Of a stretch of 64,000 nucleotides of DNA, positions 57,365 to 64,000 are shown piece after piece. A program made the position numbers and the translations under genes. The stretch is from Paramyrothecium sp. XJ0827 (taxonomy: Eukaryota > Ascomycota > Sordariomycetes > Hypocreales > Stachybotryaceae). Under the pieces are notes generated by a model. That model did no database searches, was not told the origin of the DNA, and saw only the letters and a list, made by a program, of their open reading frames with translations. Location of the stretch: NCBI GenBank assembly GCA_020881915.1, contig JAJFPB010000008.1, positions 496,001 to 560,000 of the forward strand, read 5' to 3'. Every line of letters begins with the position of its first letter. Within the stretch, counting starts at the first letter, position 1.

Positions 57365-59492
57365 AGGGCCGTGTGGTTTGCTTGTTGATGCAACAGATGG
57401 AGGTGTGGTGGGTAGCGCCTTGGTTTCCACAATGAATCAACCTTTGAGCGCGAGGTGATATTGTGTCGCTGGACAGAGGAAGAGAGATCAAGGCTTGATT
57501 CTTCCAAATCTCTGATTTCCGAGGAGATACCGCGGTCGGAGGGTTCTTGGTAAAGCAGAGTGAAGCAAAGCTATATCCGCACTTGTTTGTGAGAGATGTA
57601 GAGTGCAAGATGTGAGGCGGCATCTAGCCTTTTTATAATAGTACGAGGGGCGGGTGGCCGTGAAAGAAGAGTCAGACGGAAGGGCACGATGCCACTGGTT
57701 GGCGTCGCAAAGTCTGCTGCTTTGCTGCCGGGACAACAGAGTTTATAACATCCTCAACAACGATAACGAGGTTTGAGTTCGGCGGCCAAAGAGTCATCGC
57801 GATGACTGCAACAAGCCACAAGCCATCTGGCCACAATGAGCATACTCGAGGGTTGTCATGCGCCCTGCAGGGTGGCCTGCGGGCCCCGGCCGGGGCCGGT
57901 GAAATAATTTGCTGGGCCGCAGGCTTCGCCCGGCAGGAAAAGATCACAGAAGTTTAACTAGAAAAGGGGCAAGAATTAAAACCGTTACACACAACAACCT
58001 ACCTGCGGCCCCGTGGTGTATTACTTACCTATTCACTCCTTCAGGCGTAGCCGTGCTTAACAAGGGTATAAGATGCCCGCTTCTTACGGCTGGCATCTTG
58101 GGCCCTTGCTCTTCCACAACCACCTAAAGGCACATCTTGCACGGTTTTCGACCGCGACTCCACGATTCCCAGCCGGCCCGCAACTCCACGCTGCCAACAA
58201 CCGCACTCTGCCGTTGTACCATCGTCAACTCAAAAAACAAGCCTCATCCCGCCTCACAACTACCCCATTCCACTTCCTACTTAGTATACAAGTCAGCAGC
58301 TATAAGTCTGTATTAAGCTACCTAGTTCGATTAGGTAATGGCAGACGAGGGAGGGATTAAAACATACCGCAACCCGCCCGGTAAGGACACACTGCCAGAC
58401 GCTACTTCTTGGAACCAGCTGCTGACTCGCAATAGCCCTGAAACCACGAGATGGCTAAGGGTGATAAATCTAGCCTTTTTATACCCTCAACATTAGATGA
58501 CTCTTTGGGCGCTTAACTCAAACCTTTTTGGTTAGTTCGGCCATGCTATGGAATAAACTATACAAGCTTAAAATCTAGTATCATAGCCTTCAAGTTAAAA
58601 TGTTCACCTACCGGCCGCTTTATAATAACGCTAGCTACTGTACGTGGACATTCTCAAGACGCCAGGTCACCAGCAGCATCTGTTTAGGCTACAGCAACAT
58701 AAGCAACCTACCCGGCACTGTATGCTTTCCCGCACCACGAGTCTTGCGCTCGTATATCGGTATAAAGACCGAGTAGATAAGTCAGAGCGGCTTTCATTCT
58801 CAAATGTGTCTCTGGGTTTTCAGGAGAGAGAGGTTTATACCATTAACAAAATGGGGGTGGTATCACGGTTTTATGGACCCGTAGAAGCAAGTCAAGTGAT
58901 ACAGTAGGATCTTCATCGTGGGGCTCAAAGGGGCACGAAAAGGTCTGTATTGCTGTATATAGAAGAAAGGAAGAAAAAGAGGCTCTAGCTAGCTGCCTAC
59001 GGCGGCAGAAGACATCCACGAGGCTGTCACGCAAGGTCACCTGGCTATGTGAAGGCTGAAAGTGTAGTTCAAGCAAGCAAGCCAAGAATGCGACGTTGTA
59101 TACAAAAGGTGGGGTCGGACGCATATCATACAACGTGGAGCCGCAACACGCTGACGTCTGAACTTCGTTTACCGAACACGAAAAGATTGTGTCTATTTAC
59201 GTACATAACATGCTTGTTTTAGCTTCCTCTCAATAGAGAGTACTAGACCCAGTCACCACGTTGAGGTACAAGCAAATCGACTGAGGCCCTCCCACCCCTC
59301 CGAAAAGTCAGCAAATCGCTCAAAAAAGAAGAAAAAAACAACGCTTGGGAGGGGGCGGGGAATGATACTCAACCGTGTCCTATTATCGCGAGCGCCTCCG
59401 CCCATCGAGGAAGAAAGTGTCGGAGTGCAAGCCGGGTCAGCCGGTTGATGTTTCCTCAGCCTGCCGAACCAAGGCTTAGGGCACCGCTGAAC
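57365..59492. other. Intergenic with transposon-like debris
   Basis: About 2.1 kb without a gene. Includes a GC-rich palindrome at 57882-57897 and AT-rich stretches near 58.3-58.6 kb that contrast with it. I found no transposase. Confidence 0.45.
57882..57897. repeat. Perfect 16-bp palindrome GGCCCCGGCCGGGGCC
   Basis: Self-complementary over all 16 bases. It is flanked by GCCTGCGG (about 57876) and, inverted, CCGCAGGC (about 57916). Preceded by CAGGGTGGCC, which resembles the CAGGG ends of hAT elements, but no matching far end was found. Confidence 0.7.
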
Positions 59493-60227
59493 CTAGATGC
59501 TATTCCTCCGATGCTGAACCATCTCAGGTGTCGACGGTTTGTCGATCCACTCGGGAAACGAGAAGAAAGATGAAGGGTTCGTCGAGGAATCGTCGCCCCT
59601 GGATTCCTCACGGTTTCGTCTCGAGTCGGTGTCGTCTCCCGCCGTAATGTGTTGTCCTGAGGTGTGGTCGGCTCCAATGGCAAGGTCGATCTCCTGCACG
59701 GCCGGAACGGAAAGGGCAGTTGAGGTGTCCTGGTACCCGGGCTCCTCATGGTCCTGTTCCGATGCAGTGTCGTCTCCCGAGGTGGTGTCGACTTCCAGGG
59801 CATGGCTGGCTCCTTGGGGAGGGTCGTTCTCCCGGACGTTCATCTCGACAGTGTTTGTCGAGGCATCCTGGTACCCGGATGCCTGCTGGTTTCGATCCGG
59901 TCCAGTGTTGTCTCCCGGCGTGGCCTTCGACTGGTTGTCGTCCTTCCTGGTCCAGGCTCCAATCTTCTGTAAGAACCCCCGAAATGAGCCCTGCGTGGCA
60001 TTTTCCTGTTCCTGCAGTCCGTTGCTTGCCGATGCCTGGTTCCCGGCATCTTGGGTGGGCTGCTGGGCCAGGGTGCCCAGGGCTAGGCCAGTTTCGAGGG
60101 TCGCCTCGCGTTTCTTTATTCTGTATGTTGCCTAAGATACGTAAAAGCCCGCGGCAGCGACGATGAGCGTGAGCGGAGGCACGATAATAGCGACAAGGCG
60201 GCCGGCGATGTCCAAATTTCGATCCAT
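59493..60227 (-). pseudogene. Membrane-anchored repeat protein interrupted by TAG
   Basis: From ATG 60227 the frame reads MDRNLDIAGRLVAIIVPPLTL, a transmembrane segment, then GFYVS and a TAG at 60132-60134, then ATYRIKKREATLETG and 200 more open codons to TAG 59493. The expected sense codon at the break is CAG, one C-to-T change away. After the membrane segment come three diverged repeats of about 43 residues marked by GDNT/GDDT and GYQDAST/GYQDTST/RGDDSST. Alternatively, a 78-nt phase-0 intron (GTATCT at the FY|V junction to CCCAG) would remove the stop and yield an unbroken protein; its donor is adequate but no good branch site is seen. Family not recognised. I favour a decaying gene, with the intron model open. 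Confidence 0.5.
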
Positions 60228-61132
60228 GTCGATCTGTCTCTCTGAAAGCTAGTGTCGTTCACGGATTGTCGATTTGGTTGGAAGGAAAAGAAGAGGAGAG
60301 GACGGCAGAAATAAACAATGAGGTGGTAATAAAGGCTGCGCGTGCACCTACCTACTTTGTCAAACTCCTACCTGCCGGTTACATAGGCGACTCGGTTGCC
60401 AGTCATGGATGGGAAGGAGAGTATTTATGGATGGGAAGGAGAGTTATGGATAGGAAGGAGAGAAGAAAACGGTAGTCCTCATCCTACCTGCTCTACTCCA
60501 CCCAAGTAGTGCTCATGGGAATTGGGAATTGGGAATATGGAAGGACTGGCAGGACTATCAGGACGATGAGATTATTTGGTCAGCCCAACCATCAAGTGGA
60601 TGTGATTGTTAGAGTGGCGCGACTGTTGGATACCGACCAAACCATGACTTCAACGAGACTGCTAGGCCGACGAGATTATCAGATAGCGATGAGAAAATGT
60701 ATCTGATACGTAGGTTCTCCTTACCTTAGTATCGAAAGGGCCGGTGCCGCTGCCATTTGCAGAGCAAAATGTAACCTTTGCCCTAGGAGTTTGATAGTCA
60801 TCCTCGCTCCGACGCAGCTTCGCGCAGAAGGCAAAGAAAAGAAAGAAAAATGTTCTTCTCCATTGCAGACGAACTCTGCTACATGCGGCTCTGGCGGAGA
60901 CCCCTGGCCGCGAGGAGAATTGTGGGCTCGTTGAATGCATCGAGCAGTATATACGTTGAGGCTGGGACTTGATACAGTATGTATAGATGGCTCTTTGATT
61001 TAGATCCCGGCTCCGATGTCGAAATGGAGGATGCAGGGCTGTTCCTCGGCAACATGTTTGTAGGGCCAGGGTTTTGGTAGTGGGCTGGTCTTGAACTTTT
61101 CATCAACCCTCGGTCCAGTTGATTCAATATGT
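60228..61132. other. Intergenic with short tandem repeats
   Basis: Contains three copies of a roughly 20-bp unit with core TGGATGGGAAGGAGAG at about 60404-60465, and GGGAATT repeats near 60517-60536. No gene seen. Confidence 0.6.
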
Positions 61133-61885
61133 CAGCTTCAGGCGCGACACAAGAGCCCCCCCTGCCCGGATTGGATGCTGTCGAACGACCCGAACGTGCA
61201 GTAAGTAGGTTTCGAACCACGGCAGGGATGGGGCCGTGAATCCTCGCGAGGTGGCTGACGTGCTCCCCTCTCTTCCTGTGTCGCGCGTCATCGTGCTTGG
61301 TTTTCCACCTACACGCCCTTCCTGACCTTTGCGACTCACTACGGATCGGGCCGGATGGAAGCTTTCGGCGTTGGCGACGTTCACCTCCCAGTCAAGCTGT
61401 TACCGAACCTCCGTGGCGCCGGAGCTCACGGCACGCTTTACCTGCGGAACGTCCTCCACGCGCCCACCTCTATCTGCAACATTGTCGGCGGCCTAAGCAC
61501 TGGCGACTATTGCGCCATGGCCTTTGGTCTCGGAGACGGCAGTAAGGATGCCGAAATTCTCGCACAGGATGGGCGACGGGCCGGATACTTTGTCTCTTCC
61601 CGCTTCTATGTTCTTAAGCTCAGTGGGCCTCCTATCGGTCCTGCTCTTGGCCCTTCTAGGCTCGAGCCAGACACGCACTACCTGATCAACGCAGTGTGGC
61701 CCGGCTCGAAGCGCCGGGGATGGGCCGCAGCACGAGCTTGCGGCAAGGGAGCTGCTACGTCGCCGCCGTACACAGAAGCGGAAAAGGCCTGGCTGAAGCG
61801 GGAATGGGGAGGTGAATTCGAGTTTCTTAGGGTCTATGGACCAAGCATCTCAAGGACGAAGACCGTGATGAGGGCAGAGCGATAG
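61133..61885 (+). pseudogene. copia-type Pol N-terminal (protease/GAG-pre-integrase region) relict
   Basis: The frame from 61259 encodes VARHRAWFSTYTPFLTFATHYGSG, then VGDVHLPVKLLP, HGTLYLRNVLHAPTSICNIVGG and FYVLKLSGPPIGPALGPS, ending at TAG 61883. This is the order of the copia-type Pol region after the protease (g-x-G-x-V, then dVLhaP-x-x-NI), in the form common in filamentous ascomycetes. The preceding part, CPDWMLSNDPNVH, sits at 61163-61200 in the right frame and ends at a perfect donor (GTAAGT at 61201). The intron should end just before 61280, but no AG occurs between the last stop (TGA 61256) and that point, so the acceptor has been lost. No integrase or RT follows. I read it as a mobile-element-derived gene remnant; it may once have been a domesticated copy. 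Confidence 0.6.
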
Positions 61886-62100
61886 CAAGGGCTATGATGA
61901 AGCACGATGACTGAACGGCCATGAGCTGTATGAAGACGTGCATGTGCCTGTGCGCACCAGCAGTCTGCCCTGCTAGAAGCCGGTCGGCAGTCAGAACAAT
62001 ACCTACCTACCCAAGTATTCATTCCATGCTGTACGAGGTCGTCGACTTTCTGATGGTGATTATGAACAAGGTAAAGCAAGAGAGGCAGATGACAAGCACG

Positions 62101-62194
62101 GGGCGAATGGTTTAGTGGTATAATACTCCCTTAGCATGATTGCCTCCAAGGCATAACGTGGGAGTGGTCCAGGGTTCGATTCCCTGTTCGTCCA
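62101..62194 (+). tRNA. tRNA-Ala (AGC) with 22-nt intron
   Basis: Acceptor GGGCGAA pairs with TTCGTCC (62187-62193), including the G3-U70 pair that specifies alanine, with discriminator A at 62194. The A box is TGGTTTAGTGGT. The anticodon stem is CTCCC/GGGAG with loop TTAGCA...T; the anticodon AGC is at 62133-62135. The intron (62137-62158) follows base 37 as in all nuclear tRNA introns. The T arm is CAGGG TTCGATT CCCTG. All stems close without mismatch after intron removal. CCA is not encoded. Confidence 0.93.
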
Positions 62195-63496
62195 TTACTA
62201 TCGAATCTTCGGATTCAAGCTTCTCTTTTTGCGTTTCCCAAACTGATCCAGCCTCGTCAGTGATCTACATGCGGGAACTGGCACTGACCGGCCCCTTCGA
62301 TTTTTGTATATTTTTCTTTTTAGTATCATATTGATTTCCTTCGTCAGTTCGACTAGAGGCATGCGGGCACCAGTGTAGGAAAGCCCTTCAATTTCGTGCT
62401 GACTAAGTTTTTCCTGGGGACCCACTTCCTCTCAGTCCTTTATCAACGCAACGCCGCCAGCGAAAATTCCATTTTCTCTTTTCTCTTTCTTCTTTATCAA
62501 AAAGCTAACTGAGCTGCCACGACCTTCACCCTGCACCCACGGTGTCGCGTTGCCTTTCCCCTTGTGGGAAATGCTCAGAAGAGTAAAACCCTTGGATATA
62601 GGAAAATTCTCGCCACTTCGTTCTCGTAACGACAAGCAGTGGGCGATAATTGCCAAGAAGGGGGGACATACTATCACCTTGCGAAGGATTGAATGTAAAT
62701 CCAGCCTCTCGAACAGAGGATGGAAACTCGTAGCGTGAACTGGTGCGTGGTGGTGAAGGATCGTCAGCCGAGTGGCATGTAGAAAGCTGTGATGTGACAT
62801 CGTGCATGCTCGTGACCCATCGGCGGCTCGAAGTTGATCACCTGTTGCAGTTTCTGTGAAGGCAACCTCTTCAATCGCCAAACGAGCGGTAGTGGCACGG
62901 CGGCACTCCTACCCTATGACTACCTTGCCTCATGCTGTGCAGTGCGTCCTTCGTCAGGACAGCTACCCTACAACGATCCTACGACAAAGTCATTGACTTC
63001 CTGGACCTGTAGCTGTGCACAAGATGATCAATTGATGTTCAAGTCGCACTCGGAAAACACGCCGCCCCTTCTAATGATGTACCTCGAGACGTCTTTATTA
63101 TTGGATCCGATCAAAAGCTTGCAAGCCTCATGAAAGCAAAGTTTGAGTCTCACCGACCAGCAACTCCGTTCCCACTTGAACCCAAACTCATCTCGAGTCT
63201 CCAATGCTACACAAGTTCGTGAGCCAGTAATTACCACAGTACTTTCACGTTAATTTGGAAGGTAACCAAAAAACATTGAGTCTAATTCCGTTGGTATTTT
63301 CTCGCGCTTTTCCAACAGTGACGTCAAAAACTATCCGTCGAGATAAGCATTATTCGGCGCTTATCGTATTTACCGATGAATTGCCAGATCAACGGCGCCA
63401 TGCTGCAGAGGCATTTTCACATGCTTTTTGCAAGCATCGTCGCATCCCACTTCCCAGGATAGGCATCTGATATCCGAAGTCGCAGCGCCTGTCGAA
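62195..63496. other. Intergenic, 1.3 kb
   Basis: No gene. A T-rich run (about 62301-62315) 100 bp after the tRNA could serve RNA polymerase III termination only if nearer signals fail; the closest T4 is at about 62225. Confidence 0.45.
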
Positions 63497-64000
63497 ATGG
63501 CGCCAATCCCCATCACCATTATCACGGGGTTCCTGGGCTCGGGGAAGACGACCCTGATCCTCAACCTCATACCCCAGCTACGCGAGCACAACCCCAACTA
63601 CAAGCTTGCGCTGCTCAAGAATGAGTTCGGCGACCTGGCCGTCGACTCGCAGCTGGCGAGCAGCTCGGCCATATCTGGTGTCCGGGAGCTGCTCAACGGC
63701 TGCATCTGCTGCAATCTCGTCGGCCAGCTAGGCCCCGCCCTCGCGGAGCTCGAGAAGACCGTCAAGCCGGACCGCATCATGGTCGAGACGAGCGGGTCCG
63801 CTTTCCCGGCCACGCTGGCCCTCGAGATCAACAGGATCGCGCGCGACACCGGCAACTACATTCTCGACGGCGTCATCAGCGTCATCGACGTCGAGAACTG
63901 GAAGGGCTACGAGGACACTAGCTACACCGCCAAGATCCAGGCTCGCTACACCGATCTGATCGTGTTCAACAAGTGGGAGTCGGCGGGCGAGGATCGCTAC
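63497..64000 (+). CDS. COG0523 (CobW/ZNG1-like) P-loop GTPase, partial
   Basis: The ATG at 63497 opens a frame running off the window (168 codons seen). COG0523 GTPases act in metal cofactor delivery: ZNG1 brings zinc to methionine aminopeptidase, and other members serve cobalt or nitrile hydratase. Visible motifs: TIITGFLGSGKTTLI (P-loop, residues 6-20), LLKNEFGDLAVD (switch region), the metal-binding GCICCN (CxCC, near 73), VETSGSAFPATLALEI, DGVISVIDVENW and the base-specificity loop FNKWE, a NKxD variant. Its Glu-Phe-Gly-Asp switch and ETSGSAFP differ from the usual EFG and ETTGLADP of ZNG1, pointing to a different fungal subgroup. The C-terminal domain is outside. No intron appears in the visible part. 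Confidence 0.9.
   Translation, partial: MAPIPITIITGFLGSGKTTLILNLIPQLREHNPNYKLALLKNEFGDLAVDSQLASSSAISGVRELLNGCICCNLVGQLGPALAELEKTVKPDRIMVETSGSAFPATLALEINRIARDTGNYILDGVISVIDVENWKGYEDTSYTAKIQARYTDLIVFNKWESAGEDRY

Noticed and set aside
59539..60135. 198-codon + frame
   Set aside because: Antisense to the repeat-protein frame, which shows regular repeats and a membrane segment on the minus strand.
1..64000. CRISPR arrays, bacterial operons, biosynthetic gene cluster
   Set aside because: Eukaryotic nuclear DNA with introns; no spaced direct repeats, and no PKS, NRPS or terpene genes are present.

Overview
The window is nuclear DNA of a filamentous ascomycete (Pezizomycotina, most likely a Sordariomycete). 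Genes are intron-rich; most introns are about 45-75 bp and open with GT(A/G)NGN, often with a CTRAC-like branch site before the acceptor. Coding exons are GC-rich in third positions. The recognisable proteins are fungal housekeeping types: an SepA/Bni1 formin, 20S proteasome alpha-6, Sec22, Hus1, Elp5, glucosidase I and mitochondrial Mss1. I rebuilt gene models by joining frames across introns; each model was checked for phase and, where possible, against family motifs. The species cannot be named from sequence alone.

Layout. 1-9.4 kb: a decayed Gfd2/YDR514C-like exonuclease relic, a small free-standing ASX-homology protein (minus strand), a seven-exon DUF2264 gene, then a 3.2 kb gap. 9.4-19.7 kb: a sugar-transporter (MFS) gene whose frame is broken twice at C-runs, a divergent SDR-fold protein without the usual catalytic or cofactor motifs, the Elongator subunit Elp5 and the R-SNARE Sec22. 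20-30.4 kb: an uncharacterised zinc-finger-like protein, CLPTM1, a LOG-type phosphoribohydrolase, proteasome alpha-6 and the mitochondrial tRNA-modifying GTPase Mss1. 30.8-45.4 kb: a tiny GRSGYN-repeat protein with a TG-repeat promoter, a 4.9 kb gene-free gap, glucosidase I, an SNRNP27-like splicing protein and the large formin.

45.4-63.4 kb is a sparse, repeat-bearing region. It holds a 45-bp AT-rich minisatellite, an LTR-like segment, a fold-back MITE, a copia-type Pol relict, a truncated tRNA half and an intact intron-bearing tRNA-Ala. Between these sit an uncharacterised two-exon gene, a small membrane protein, Hus1 and two poorly supported orphan genes. The window ends inside a COG0523/CobW-type metal-chaperone GTPase.

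The neighbouring genes do not form a pathway. They are mostly independent housekeeping genes: ER glycan processing, vesicle fusion, the proteasome, tRNA modification (Elp5 and Mss1 both act on wobble uridines, in cytosol and mitochondria respectively), splicing, checkpoint and polarity. I see no biosynthetic cluster and no obvious new multi-gene system. The items most worth follow-up are the SDR-like protein with lost catalytic residues, the stand-alone ASXH protein, the GRSGYN-repeat miniprotein, the double frameshift in the transporter, and the TAG-interrupted repeat protein at 59.5-60.2 kb.
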